A DNA stretch of 64,000 nt. Source: Rhodocollybia butyracea (taxonomy: Eukaryota > Basidiomycota > Agaricomycetes > Agaricales > Omphalotaceae). A program made the translations under genes and the position numbers. Within the stretch, counting starts at the first letter, position 1. Each line of letters starts with the position of its first letter. Location of the stretch: the NCBI GenBank assembly GCA_015501585.1, contig JADNRY010000322.1, positions 1 through 64,000 of the forward strand. The letters are read 5' to 3'. Below, piece by piece: positions 43,727-55,478 of this stretch. The notes under the pieces were generated by a model. That model was not told the DNA's origin, searched no databases, and worked only from the letters and a program-made list of their open reading frames with translations.

Positions 43727-45024
43727 ATGTCCGAACAAGTCAATATAACTGCGCAAGGTGGGGAGAGGAAGTTCTGCTTGTCAGAAATCCGGTACGTGCT
43801 TCCATACTACTTGCATACGTCAACCTTATAGCTTATCCTGTCGTCTGATAGTCGTATGACACAGAAAGAGCTTCTTGAGATTGCACAAGCGCAACCGCAT
43901 CTTTGGCCAAGTAATAGTGTTGGATCACTAAAGAACAGGACTGTAGTAAAGATACTTGAAGAAGTGCTTTTAGACAAGGACAGCAGGTATTATACAACAG
44001 CCCCTATGCCTTTGGATACAGTGGTGATCAAAGTGAGCTTTAAGTTTATTCTTTACCTGTTTGATTCTATTTATTTTTTTACCTCGAACATGGGAATTAG
44101 AAGAGACATGGAGGCCAAGGAGCATCCGCAGCAAATCCAAGCATGGATCCACACGTACCAGAGTCTGTTGTTGCGCCAAATGTGACCCGTACAGGTGCTG
44201 CAGGTAGCTCCGCAGGCGCCATTGCTAGGACTAACAATGGCAGTATGTGGAATCCCATTCAAATGCCAATTCCTCATCAGAACCAGGAGATCTTGAATAC
44301 AGTACATGATTATAACTCAAGGCATGCCCTGCATATTCACAGGCTTGCACTTAAAGCTTTTCACGGTCCGCTTGCTGGATAAAAGAGAGATTCCGCCGGC
44401 ACACACTGCAGTTGATATCATCGTTGATCCTAGTCACATATTGCAGGAGCAATGTCCACTCGGAAAGCTCAAAGTCAAGACCAAAGAAGTTGTTCAATTA
44501 CTGGAGGGAACGAATACAATTAAAGGTGCGTGTTAGATTGAAGATCTCATAGCCTGAATTGTGACACGCTGGGCTAGGATTTATTAAACTTTCAACTCCC
44601 CATCATCGAATCAAAACAGATTATCAGCTGTTTTTGTTCTCCAAGCCAAGGGTTCCACTTCGTGAAACTCCAGTGTCTGTGGAGTACTTATTTGCCAGTG
44701 ATGGGATTATAAATGTAATGGTCGAGAATGTGAGTATCAGTTTAACTAGCCCGCATAGGCTTCAATTTAATTCGCTGTGCAGGGTCTCATCAAAAAACAA
44801 GTCAATAATATCCTGAATTCACTTAAACGGAAACACAAAGAGGAAGATAGTGCGTACTTCTTCAAGCCCAATATGTACTACTTTGACTTTTCATAGGCCT
44901 ATCTGACTTGGAAAACGAGGGAAGCTCGGGTTCCACTTCATCAACATTCGGACCCGATGCTGCTTCCATTCCGCTTCACATTGCGAGAAAGCGTGCGAAC
45001 CTCCAGAAAGCAGATGCAGACTGA
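43727..45024 (+). CDS. Putative DNA-binding partner of the Ndc10-like recombinase
   Basis: The start is MSEQVNITAQGGERKFC (43727); exon 2 holds RMTQKELLEIAQAQPHLW and KNRTVVKILEEVLLDKDS, a helix-extended-helix pattern reminiscent of SAP/HeH domains. After an intron comes a Gly/Ala/Asn linker (KRHGGQGASAANPSMDP), then VRLLDKREIPPAHTAVDIIV, FLFSKPRVPLRETPVSVEYL, a lysine-rich KKQVNNILNSLKRKHKEED and an acidic tail ending at TGA 45022-45024. One exon join near 44290-44350 is unresolved. Its last 49 bp overlap the end of the recombinase gene on the other strand. Its position mirrors that of the SAP gene at 23345. The function is inferred from context only. Confidence 0.5.
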
Positions 45025-47020
45025 AGGAGAATCCGGCAAAAATTAATCAAGAGGTCGAGAAATTGATTGAGGGCAAAATCATCGGCAATGCGTCCCAGAC
45101 AGTGACAGCGTTCCTTCAATGCCACTTTCTCTTCCTCTGCCCATGGAAAAATCATGCTAAGAAGCTCCGGCGGTGGGTCTAGTGATTAAATTGACGATTA
45201 AATCATACATCTAATATCTGATGTTAGAAACAGTTACCTAAAGCTGCTCTTGCGATGAAATAGCTTGCGAAGTTCCGTCCATTGAACATCGCAGCTCCCA
45301 TGAGAGCATCAAGCGGGAGTGCTTGGTCATAGCAAGCGCTGAATGAATCTCCTGCAGACCATCCGATAGCTTTGACAGACTCCTTGGTTGCACCGTGTTG
45401 GCGTGCTGTATGTGCTGCATATCCTTGACCAGCATGAGTTGCTTTTGAAATGGCGATGTCATTTTCTTTATGCATCTTCTTTACACGAGCATGATGATCT
45501 ATGATAACATAGTTAGCACACTGAGCTATCAATGAAGAAAATTCAAAATCCTACTTTTGTAGCTCATCTGTACATCATCTCCCTCTGAACTTGGAAACAA
45601 ATAGCTCTGATACCATGAACGGTAGCCAAACTCCCCAAACGCCAAGTCTGAGTGATCCGGAACAAAGTTTGGATGTAGTTTCTTCATAATGTGTAACTGA
45701 ACCCACAAGTACCGGGCAAGTGCCCCTTGGCAACATAGGAGCACATCCCGGTGTCGTAACGCACCATGTTTGTCAAGTCGCCCGGTGGTATTTGATTTGC
45801 CTTGATCAACAAGAAAAACCAAAGCCTGAGATTGATGCGTTAGTCCAAGTAGCTATGTTAGATTTAAGCGTACATTACCTCCACAGTTGCATCTGGCCCA
45901 AGCTCTGGAACAGGTAGCGTGCGCGGAAACATATTGGATAATAGTGCAGTCCAAATATTGTCCCCGCGAAACGCAGTACAAGTCAAAGTGATCAGCATAG
46001 CTTGATCCCGAGCTGACAACATCAACCGAGATGGTGTGTTTGCTTTGTTAAAGAAGGATACCGATGCTTTGCTAAGCTGCTGAGGTGTATATGTATCTGT
46101 GACAGAGATGTTCAAAGCTATATATATAGAATTGACTATGAACACACATACCTGCCGAAGTCCCAGCAGCTTTCCTCGAGTGAGAATCAGCAATCACATT
46201 TGGCCAATTAGCTTTTGCCACTTTCTCAAAAGTTTTGATTCTTGTATCATCACGTAGTGGAACCTGAGAGGCTGGGTCGGCCTTGTAGCAGGGCTCATGC
46301 TTATGATTGAACCGATGATACTCAAGGGCACTGACACATTGCTTTAGGTGCTCAAATCCCACACGTGTTCCTGGTATATCAAGACCATTGTGTGTGCGCT
46401 ATAGTCCAAATTAAAGAACATGAACAAACAAGGAACATGAAGCTTACCTTTGGTCTCTCCCTTTCCATTGCTAAGAAGAGCGAAACCTTCGTGGCTGTGA
46501 TAGGGATTGCAGAGAGAGTACGATGTGCCTGTCCCAAGAAGGTGGCATAGTTCCCAAAGTGTCTCTGATATGCTACAGCTGTCCCCTTGTCATCATGTAT
46601 TGCTTGTTTGAGCTGCAGGCTGGTTTCGTGTGTACATGCCTCAAGTTCCTCGAGTGTATCAATGACAGGCTTGATATTCTCATCGTAAGGTGTGTCCACA
46701 TCCTCAGGAAAAGTGAAGAGACCGCATGCATCCATACTCTCCCGCAACTCAATAATTTGAGGATCAGAGTCTATAGAATCATGCAAATTATAATCATGGG
46801 ATGGAGGGACAGTGAAGTCCAGTTGAGCCTGCTCCTTTGACTCAACGTTGTCAAACATGAGAGATGGAAAAGGCAAGGGTTCTGAGAACATTTCCTCCCA
46901 AGGAGGAAAGTTGGCCTCCTGATCCTGAGCTGGAGTACTAGGCCGAGCATGTTTGAGTGCTGGAGAGTGAGAGTGAGGATGTTGGATCTGGTCAAAGCGA
47001 CGTTTAGACAACGAGGCCAT
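44976..47020 (-). CDS. Ndc10-domain tyrosine-recombinase-like protein
   Basis: The start is MASLSKRRFDQIQHPH (47020) with a basic, His/Ser-rich N-terminus, an acidic region, then IPGTRVGFEHLKQCVSALEY, DQAMLITLTCTAFRGDNIW (first Arg region), LDKHGALRHRDVLLC, KATHAGQGYAAHTARQHG, AIGWSAGDSFSACYD (Trp and candidate Tyr) and LPLDALMGAAMFNG. After an intron comes a C-terminal block, PPPELLSMIFPWAEEEKVAL, ending at 44976-44978. The block order matches domain 2 of the CBF3 subunit Ndc10 and the related Crypton recombinases. In relatives the motif is H-x-G-R; here it is HAGQ (codon at 45425-45427), so a catalytic Arg may be lost by one transition. It may be a recombinase remnant or a domesticated DNA-binding protein. 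Confidence 0.65.
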
Positions 47021-47561
47021 TTCATAACATATGAAAATTCAGTGAAATCTAGGAAGGGAGACGCGCTGCAGAAGTAAGCACTGGCTTTTGTCAGTTAAGT
47101 GAATGTGATTCACCGTGCAAAGTTGAGAAGGCTCCAGGTTTTGGTGTGCAGGAAAAGAAGAGAGTTTAAATGAGCAGCAGCAGATGTGCACAAGCTCAGA
47201 ATTAAGATAAAATAGATGAATTAGCAAGTTCAAGAAGAGTAACAAAAGTCGAGTGGAAAGAGGGGTCGAAGTACAGAACACCACACATGATGTCGCTGGA
47301 ACAACGAACACACATTCAAGCTTGAACCACAGTTTATCTTTGCATAAGGATACAATAACAAGGAGAAAAGATAAGTAAGGATAGCCGGTAAGTGTAGTAT
47401 AGTCAGCGATGGACCATAAGAATAGAATTACAATTGCCACCATCTGTGATTTGTATTCAGACAATACTGAGGTATTCAGAATATCAGCTTTGGCTTCCAA
47501 ACTTCCGGCCACAGCACCTGCAAGAGTAAGTATCAAAAGACCTTTCGATAGCAGATGCAAA

Positions 47562-47690
47562 GATGCAAGAATGAGCCTGGGCCAATGTAAGAACAGGTGT
47601 AGGCCGATGCAAGAACATGCTTGGGCTGATGCAGGAACAAGTGCGGGTTGATGTAAGAATGAGTGTGTGCTGATCTGAAGGAGAGACTGG
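47562..47690. repeat. 22-bp minisatellite, about five units
   Basis: Units of about 21-23 bp begin GATG(C/T)A(A/G)GAA and end in GGGCC, GGCC or GGGCT. They are diverged and non-coding as far as I can see, just upstream of the recombinase gene. Confidence 0.7.
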
Positions 47691-47899
47691 GTAGTGATGG
47701 ACTGGATGAGAAGTTGACTATGGTTTCAATGGTGTTTTGGAGAGCGTTGCGTTGGGCAATGACATCTTCAGCTCCGGCACCTCCACAGAAGAGATCGAGA
47801 ATAGACTGAGCCGCATTGGAGGTTTCGCTGGTTAACAGTCAGCAGTGATATCGGAACCACGAAGTAGAATAATAGATCACACATACCAGTCTTCCCATA

Positions 47900-48255
47900 C
47901 TACTGAAAGTTGAAGTTGCTCATATGAATTGCAAACCAGTCCAGGAAGCATCTTTGGATCTCCACATCAGCCCTTTGCATGACCGCTACACAGTTTTCAT
48001 ATAGATTTACCGACTGCCAGCTTGATACTGAACCGTGGACATGGATTCTGTGGTTGAACATCAAGCACTGGCTATTGTAGTATATTTGTTTCTGGAACAA
48101 GTCAGGTAAGACCAGAGATGCTCCAAGTGTAGTCCAGACTGAAAAATGGTGGAAAGTCACAGGAATAGTCCATGTCCCATGTTCGTTGGAAGGTTCAACA
48201 TCCCAAATCGCCTCGGGGACAGGCTGGGCCTTTGTTTGGTCACAGAAGGGGAGCG
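47900..48255 (-). pseudogene. Unrecognised ORF truncated by a foldback element
   Basis: An open minus-strand frame runs from the MITE junction at about 48255 to a TAG at 47900. It reads PDRTLPFCDQTKAQPVPEAI, EPSNEHGTWTIPVTFHHFSV, LPDLFQKQIYYNSQCLMFNH and ADVEIQRCFLDWFAIHMSNF. It has a natural amino-acid composition but no domain I know. The frame continues into the TIR of the element at 48256, so its 5' part is lost. Confidence 0.4.
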
Positions 48256-48360
48256 TACGATCAGGAAAATGCCGTTTTTGCCTAGGTGACCTCAGAGTGG
48301 CCTAAAGCAAAACTAGGTGACCTATGAATCCTATGGCATCCTAGGAATTTGGGCTCGTCC
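48256..48360. mobile_element. Truncated foldback MITE arm
   Basis: It begins TCAGGAAAATGCCGTTTTTG, continues CCTAGGTGACC, GTGGCCTAAAGC and TATGAATCCTATGGCATCCT, and stops at GGGCTCGTCCCT (48360), where Gypsy-type sequence begins. It is one arm of the 40121 family, cut off by the next insertion or a deletion. Confidence 0.8.
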
Positions 48361-48806
48361 CTAGACGCAACGTGAAAACAAGCGGCCTGGCTGGGCCGGC
48401 ACTGATGAGATCGCACAGCAACTTACCGATTATAGAAACAAGCGACGTTACCTGAGGTATTCTACTGGTAATGTTACCACCCCTGTTCGAGGTGTTACTG
48501 GTAATGTTACCAGAGCCAGAAAACTATGTGATATACACTCTATGTAGCTTACTGATCTAGTACTTACCAAGATACTTACTAATACTTACAGACCTGGTAG
48601 ATACCTCGTAGAGTACCCGTACTGTAGTATATAAGGCCTGGTCCAAAGGCCAAGTAGTATATAGAGCAATAGAGCACTTATATCCCCAATCTCCTGAGGG
48701 AGCCTCACGGCTCTGAGTCCCCACTGTGCCGGATACCTACGACAAAAGCAAGCATTAAAAGACATGCTTAAGCCGATATCCTCCAAGTACCAGAAAAGGA
48801 TTAAGG
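48361..48806 (+). repeat. Probable 5' LTR and leader of a Gypsy element
   Basis: This precedes a Gypsy gag. It holds a repeated TACTGGTAATGTTACCA phrase (48467-48485 and 48498-48516), a TATA-like GTATATAAGG at about 48627 and a TGTGCCGGATACC stretch before the leader. No second LTR was found to define the limits, and the tRNA primer site was not identified. Confidence 0.4.
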
Positions 48807-49610
48807 ATGTCGTTAGTTGGTCGGGCTGATACACCTTCTCCACGTCGCGGCAGAGGTGTCTCGGGCCAGCCGTCTGACCAACTGCCAATCAATAATGTTC
48901 TGGCAAAGACAATTAAGTTAAAATCAACTTCTCATAAATACAAGTGTACAGACTCTGATTCTGAATCGGATGAGTCTCCTTCTACTCCTAGTTCAGGATC
49001 AGGCAGTGAGGACTCACCACCGTCAGACTCTAGCGGAGATAGCTCCGATTCGGATTCAGATACCTCCTCTGGAAGCTCAGGGAGCTCAAGGAGAGGCCAG
49101 CGACACAACCGCCGCAAGTCCAAGACCACTAGGTCCAATTGGCATAAGTCAAAGAAGCGTAGATCTAACAAGGTGAAACGCAATGTGAAAAAAATTTCCC
49201 CTTCTCCGTATAAGGGAGAACCTGATGCAGATGAGTACCAGCACTTCATGATGCAGTGCACCATGTACTGCAAAGCCGGGGGAATTCCAAAAGATGAACA
49301 AGTCTTTTACATATCCAATTTCTTGGAAGGGAATGCTTTGAAATTTTTCATTCAGAAAGTAGCAAAAAATCATAGTAAATGGACCTTGTCCAAGTTCTTC
49401 GAGGGCTTGTTTAATTACTGCTTCCCGTTGGACTACCATGAACAGCAACGCCGGAAGTTACGCCGTTGTTATCAAAATAGCCGTTGAGTTTCTGAATATA
49501 TTCACGAACTAGAAAATCTATTATATTTTGTTGGTGAACTTAGTGCACGTGAAAAAGTCGTAAGACTGTGGGGTAAATTGGGATAAATCGGTCATACTGA
49601 GGGGCTGGCA
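48807..49610 (+). pseudogene. Gypsy gag, broken
   Basis: The start is MSLVGRADTPSPRRGRG, followed by a long Ser/Asp acidic tract (DSDSESDESPSTPSSGSGSE), a basic tract (RRGQRHNRRKSK, KKRRSNKVKRN), and the capsid-like retrotransposon gag domain with YKGEPDADEYQHFMMQC, FYISNFLEGNALKFFIQKV and LSKFFEGLFNYCFPLDY. An in-frame TGA at 49485-49487 interrupts a frame that otherwise continues SEYIHELENLLYFVGELS to another stop near 49585. No zinc knuckle remains. Sequence after 49610 is not part of this gene. Confidence 0.75.
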
Positions 49611-51140
49611 TGTTGAAGGCGCGGCCAGCCCAACGCATGAGCGGAATCAATTCTGCCGAGGGTCAGTGTGTGTGCTGGCCTGCTGTTCCTGCTGTTCAAG
49701 TCCTTCCAATCTAAGTTATGTCATGTATTCCATGCTGCGATACCTATGCGATACTGAGCTTGGGCTGTAAGCCTGTAACTGTAGAATCAGGGTAAATTGA
49801 ATACATATGTATTAATTTCAATGGTTTGCCTCAAATCGAGCCGGTATTCCAGTGTTTAAATGACTTGATGAAGGATGTAAACCCATGATGATTGTACTTG
49901 GATCTCTCCTGATCTCTCTTGTTCTCCCTCATATGAATGAAAACCCAATACTGCTAATCCCGCCAAGTTGCTACTTGCAGACAAATCATCTAGTCCTGAA
50001 TTGACGGTCCCCTCAAGTTTAAGCAGCATCCACCTAAATGGACATAAGTATCTGTACTGAGTCAAAGCTCTTTGCTAAATTGCCAATCACTATACATATA
50101 CCATCGCATCTGGTTGCAGATTAATAGTTCTTGGACACGGATCGAGTGTATACTATGTATTACAGTATACCTACCAAGCTTTGATGTCCTACCTGTGCCT
50201 AGGCCCTCATTATTAGTATTTAATTCTTCAAAAAAACGAGTTTTGATGGTTACTCACCATTGATCACTCCATGTACATCCTCCTGCCCACATATTACTAA
50301 ATATAACACCTAGAGGGCGTAGCTAGTATACTACAGTACTCAGATATGTATTCCAGACCTCAGACCTTGAGAGGCCATGCCATTACTGAGCCCAACTTCG
50401 ACTCAACACCACCTGTATGTAATCATATATTTCCCTATTTGGTCATACAGCTTTGACCTCCTCCAGCCTAGAGTGGGCAATTACAGCCTATTCTCTCCAT
50501 AGAATGTTCTGATTTTGCTTCAGGCATATATATATTGTGCAGAGACCATGCCTGTACCACTAGTATATTAAACATCCCTACTTTTATTTCGATTTTTTTA
50601 CAACACAGCCACAGACCCAAACATCGAAGCAGTGCTACTATTACACTATATACCTGCTTTAATTTTGCTTTAGGTGCCTACTGTACATCTATAAATACTG
50701 TCTAGACTGCTATTAGGTAGAATACCCATGCATAAACAAGCTTGTAGGCCGCTTTGGTGGCATTCTAAATATGGTAATAAAACAGCTTTGACTGCAGCTA
50801 TTGCTGTAATTTCGCTTCAGGGACCTATTATATCGATGCAATCTATCCCCTTATGGTGCCTAATCCACCTCAGAGTAGTGCTCAAATATTAATACATTAT
50901 ATATAGTCTTTTTTTGGGCTAGCTACCATCCCAGAAATTGCCTAAATAGGCCCGTAAATAACCTATTTTTGTCCAGCCACCCAAAAGCTGCAACAAACGA
51001 GTCACATGACCTCATCAAATGCGAACACAGAGGGATTAAAATGCCCCTACACTCTTACTGTACAGTAGCTTATTGGGTTTATTATCATAATCTCCACAAC
51101 AGGTACTGGGGGTATTTAAATAATGCTACTGAAGCGGCTG
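49608..51140. other. Non-coding insert between gag and pol, possible solo LTR
   Basis: No protein-coding signal was recognised. At 49598-49615 the phrase GAGGGGCTGGCATGTTGAAGG looks like a polypurine tract followed by an LTR start, as in Copia elements, so 49612 onward could be a solo LTR; its end is not clear. 50280-50960 is AT-rich with palindromic phrases such as TACTGTACAGTAG (near 51057). Confidence 0.3.
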
Positions 51141-51459
51141 AATGGGTACAGTAGATGAAACCCAACAGACTCGTTACTCACCAGTAATGAGACACAACAT
51201 CTTCATGGCAGGAAGAATGTCACTGGCCCCAAGAGGACCGAGATCATTACCTACTCCACCTACAATTAGTAGACTGACAACTGACCCAATCCAACGGAGG
51301 GGGTCAACAATAGTGGGACCATTGAAAAATGAGTCCCTAATTAAAGCTCATGAAGCATGCATTCAAGAATTGAATGAACATTATTGTAAAAATCAGCCAT
51401 TAGTTGATGTTAGTATTCCTATCCAAGGAATACCGAAACAACCCAGTATACTGGACCAC
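51141..51459 (+). other. Open frame of uncertain status before Gypsy pol
   Basis: A 109-codon plus-strand frame (MGTVDETQQTRYSPVMRHN start; Pro/Arg-rich RGPRSLPTPPTISRL; IKAHEACIQELNEHY near the end) lies just before the pol remnant. It could be a gag or protease-linker piece of the same Gypsy copy. No domain was recognised. Confidence 0.25.
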
Positions 51460-53165
51460 TATCTATTATGACAAGGAACAATGTTCCTTTTGTATGGATG
51501 CCAGTCCATGAAATGTGCTTTCAGCACATCAAAAGACTGGCAGCCAAGGCTCCAATACTGAAGCCTATAAATACAAATAAAGAGGAACCCATATGGGTCA
51601 TCTGCAATGTGTTGGTATCCGGCGTCGGATGTATGTACGGTCAAGGACCTACATGGCAACATTGTAGGCCTGCCGGCTTCATGTCAAGAAAGTTTACTGC
51701 AGCGCAGCATAACTATAGAGTTTTCGAAATAGAAACTCTAGCTATGCTAGAAGCTCTTCTCAAATGGGAAGATAAACTTCTCGGATATCAAATTCATGTG
51801 GTCACTGACCACAAAGCGTAAGAATTCTTTCTAATGCAACAAAAATTGTCCAGTAGACAAGCTCAATGGATGGAATACCTATCCAGATTTGATTTTGATA
51901 TACAATACTTATCAAAGGAATAAACAACAAAGTAGCTGACACCTTGTCATGCTACTATGAATCTGACACAATTCATGGGTATCATGAACTGCATGAATAT
52001 GTAAATGCGGATATACACATTGACAAAAATCTGGATGATCTTCCACAAGGAAGAGTCGAAGAACTGGCTAAGGAACACTTAGCCAATATAGAATTAAGGC
52101 AATCATCATGCCTGTGCGGTAAACAAATGGGGCAACATCCAATAGTCAAACCTGTCGAACAACAAGACAAAGAGGCTGCAGAAATACAGGTACCAAAGGT
52201 ACTAGTAATAATTCCAAACAAGGAAGACATTAATGTCTTCCAATCATGACCTAGAGGTGTAGAACCTCTAACAATTCTACCCAAAAGGGATGAATTCATC
52301 AAAGAAGTCAAGCAGTTATATACCGATGACCCATTATTCTGCAAGGTACTCAGTAACCCTGAGCACCATAAACCATTCTCAGTAGAAAATGGTTTAATCT
52401 ACACAAAGAAATGTGGCGGAGAAATGGTTCTCTGCATTCTGTCTGGCCAAGCGGCCAATGGAAAGAGCTTGCAAGGCATAATAGCCAAACAAGCTCATGA
52501 AGTAATTGGTCACTTTGGAGGCCAACAAACCGCTGACTATGTTCGACAATGGTACTGGTGGCCACGGGTCAACGGCAACATCAAAGAATTCTGCAAGTCT
52601 TGTGAGACTTGCCAGCAAATTAAAACAAGCAATCGCAAACCAATAGGTTTGCTACATTCACTTCTGATCCCCATGAAACCATGGGAATCAATTGGAATGG
52701 ACTTCATCGGTCCATTCCCAGAATTGCAGGGATATGATTACCTGTGGGTAGTCATTTGTAGGATGACCTCATGAGTACACCTTATACCCGTGAAAAAAAT
52801 GATAACTGCATCGCAGTTATCATGGATCTTCGTAAAGGAGATCATGAAATTACATGGACTACCTAAGTCCATCGTCTCAGACAGAGACTCGAAATTCACA
52901 TCACGATGTTGGCGTGAAGTACACCATTTACTAGGTGCAAAGCTTCTAATGTCTACATCATTCCACCCCCAAACGGATGGAATGACTGAACAAGTAAATC
53001 GTTCAATTGGCCAAATTCTATGGTCAATGGTCAAAGCAGACCAAAAAGACTGGGTAGAAAAATGCCCAATGATGGAATTCACATTGAATTCCAGTGTAAG
53101 CGAGAGCACAGGGTATGCTCCCTTTGAGGTAGATGGAGGGTACATGCCATCCATGGTTTATGAAT
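51460..53165 (+). pseudogene. Gypsy pol remnant: RNase H and integrase
   Basis: It begins within the RT/RNase H connection (FVWMPVHEMCFQHIKRL) and RNase H (GFMSRKFTAAQHNYRVFEIE; VVTDHKA). The expected first catalytic Asp (usually ...CDAS) is Asn here (WVICNVLVSG). After stops near 51820-51930 and a frame change, integrase follows: the HHCC finger (HEVIGHFGG...CKSCETC), the core with GMDFIGPFPEL (first Asp), IVSDRDSKFTS (second Asp) and HPQTDGMTEQVNRSIGQ (Glu). An in-frame TGA near 52772 interrupts the core. Most of RT, the protease and the integrase C-terminus are missing. The element is dead. Confidence 0.8.
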
Positions 53166-54720
53166 ACCTGAGCAATGCAAAAGTCTCGCTATTATTTGGG
53201 TATTTACGTGTAGGTATGCGAAAGGTGCTATAAAACAACCTAACAAAAACACTACCGCACCTAACCAGACTATTGATATGTAAGGGAGCGAGGGCGGGTT
53301 GTCAAAGATTCCCCGAGGGAAAGTCTTGTAATATCGGATGTACGCACGCAACTGCTCCAGGTTCAAGACTGTAGCGCTAACGTGGGTAACTAAGCTTAGA
53401 CAACTCTTAGAACTAAGTCGAGAGAAGCCTAGTTGGGGTGTATGAGTGTACGAGGGAACCAGGTGTGTATGTCCAAATCAATTAACCAAAACCAAAACCA
53501 ATACAACGAAACTAAGATTCTCCTAGGCAAACTCTGGCTCTAGCTAGAATAGTAATCTCGAGGTTTGTCAACAACCCTAGGCAAACTCTGGCACTAGCTG
53601 CTGTGACGCCGTAAAGTCCTCAACCAAACTCTGGGCCAAGCTACAATATTGTGAGTGAACTTAATCACTAGGAACTTGTACCACAATCTTAGTGGCTCAT
53701 CTAACTTCGTGAAGAAGTCAACTAAGGAACCCTCACTCTGGAGCCGAATAATCCCTTACTAGAAGCCGTCCCCTCTAAGGAAGCAACTAGATTTGAGTTG
53801 ATCTGGAGTTCGAGAGAACTCTACACACTTAAATTCGATCAAGATATAAATGGGCTTTGCAAAGCATGTGAAGTTTATTACTTTCTTAAGATAACCAAGT
53901 CAGGAGGCGTCACGCTACTGATCCCATGGGACATTGAGAGGTCTAAACTGAGGTGAACTTAGAAATGGCTTACACAACCACACCAAACACACACACAACT
54001 TATTACTCAGTTCGGGTTTTTAGTTCAGCCAAATAATATTTATTTAAAACTTCAATCTATTCAAGTGCTTCCTTGCTACACTGAGTGTTATTTCACTAAG
54101 TGCCTTCCCTTTCAAAGTACAGACTTATTTAAGCTGATCCCCAAGCTCTGAGCTGTCAAACAAATACTATTCCTAAGTCCCTTGGTAAAATCACAAATTA
54201 ACACAAGTCACAACTGACCAGAGGGTGTCCCTATAACTCAGACAGAGCTCTGACTGCAGCCTAACTGTGGTTTGAAAATAATATTCAAAGTCCTTTCTAA
54301 GTCTTTGTCTTAACTTCTCTGCACTCAGTTCACACTGAATCTCTTTCTGTCTCTTTACTCAAGTTCAATTGCTTGTCAATTTCTCTCTGTAAATCCCAGT
54401 CTTTATATCAATTCAATCTTTTAGTAGTAGCCTGATAAGGAGCTGCTACACCTGGTGGGGGTAAGAAAGAATGCTTTTCTCTTCATTTCCTTGCCTTTTT
54501 ATACTCCTAGGTCCTTGAAATTTTCCTAATTAAGGTACCATGGGTTGGTAAGACTCTCTTGGCTTGCCAAGAGCCAAGATGATAAATCTCATGTTGCCCT
54601 TGTTAGCCATAACTGAGCTTATAAGTGTTCTCCTGGTTCCTACACTGTCCCCAGGGCTCTATATCATTGTCTCATGGGTCCTCTACCCATATTACACCTT
54701 TTCTAAATCTTTTATTTAAT
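53166..54720. other. Long non-coding stretch, possible LTR or LARD-type sequence
   Basis: No coding frame is supported. CCTAGGCAAACTCTGGC occurs twice (about 53523 and 53577), with a third variant CCAAACTCTGGGCCAAGC near 53621. The segment begins where the integrase frame is lost. Length and lack of ORFs would fit an LTR or a non-autonomous LTR element, but no matching second copy was found in the window. Confidence 0.35.
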
Positions 54721-55478
54721 AAGTAACGGAGGGGAGGGAAGAACGATGCATTCCCGATGAGTGGTTCGACTTTGATGCGCTTTAAGCGCCGGGCGGTCCG
54801 TCCGTCCCGCGGTTCAAGTTTGCGGCGTCGTTCCGTATCTCCCCTTTTCTCTTCTCCTCCCGGGTCCTACCGGGTACTTGTATACATGTGGACCGTCCCG
54901 TAGGTCGGTCCGAGTAAATTTTATTATAGGCACGTCGCTAGGACGCGCCCCGCCTTTCTTTTACTGCCGGCGCCGGGCCACTTTGATCCCCGGCGCCTAA
55001 TTCATCACTAATCGTCTAGTTTCTCTCTGTGGTTCGTTCCAGGGAACCAGTGCTTCGATTCTCTTACTTTAAACGGATATGGGTTCGCATTATGCTTGCC
55101 CTCATTCGTCTCTCTTCATCTATTTTAATCCTGTCTTGTATATCCCTGTATAGGACTTTTTGTAGTAGGTAGTATTAATTGAATAGACTTTAGATCTGGC
55201 AAGCCTAAATCAATCTAGGTAAATCAATTTGATTGATTTTGAGTTTGTGGGTCAACGATGCATCCTTGCACAGTAATGTAGCCTCTTAAAACATAGTGTA
55301 TCTCCCTTCAAATGGGTTTCTACATACTAGATACCTGAAGTGGACCTTCAAAGTGTCTAATACATAACGTACCCTAGGTAGTGACGTTGTCACACTAATG
55401 GACTTTTCCAATAATGTAAGGACCAGGCAAGCACGTTATCGGTGGACTGTAAAATGCGTGGTGCACAGGCCCTGAGGA
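54721..55478. other. GC-rich segment and spacer
   Basis: 54730-55010 is markedly GC-rich compared with both sides (GCGCCGGGCGGTCCGTCCG, GGACGCGCCCCGCC, GCCGGCGCCGGGCC). The rest is ordinary AT-balanced sequence. No gene or RNA was recognised. The shift suggests a piece with a different history from its neighbours. Confidence 0.4.
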
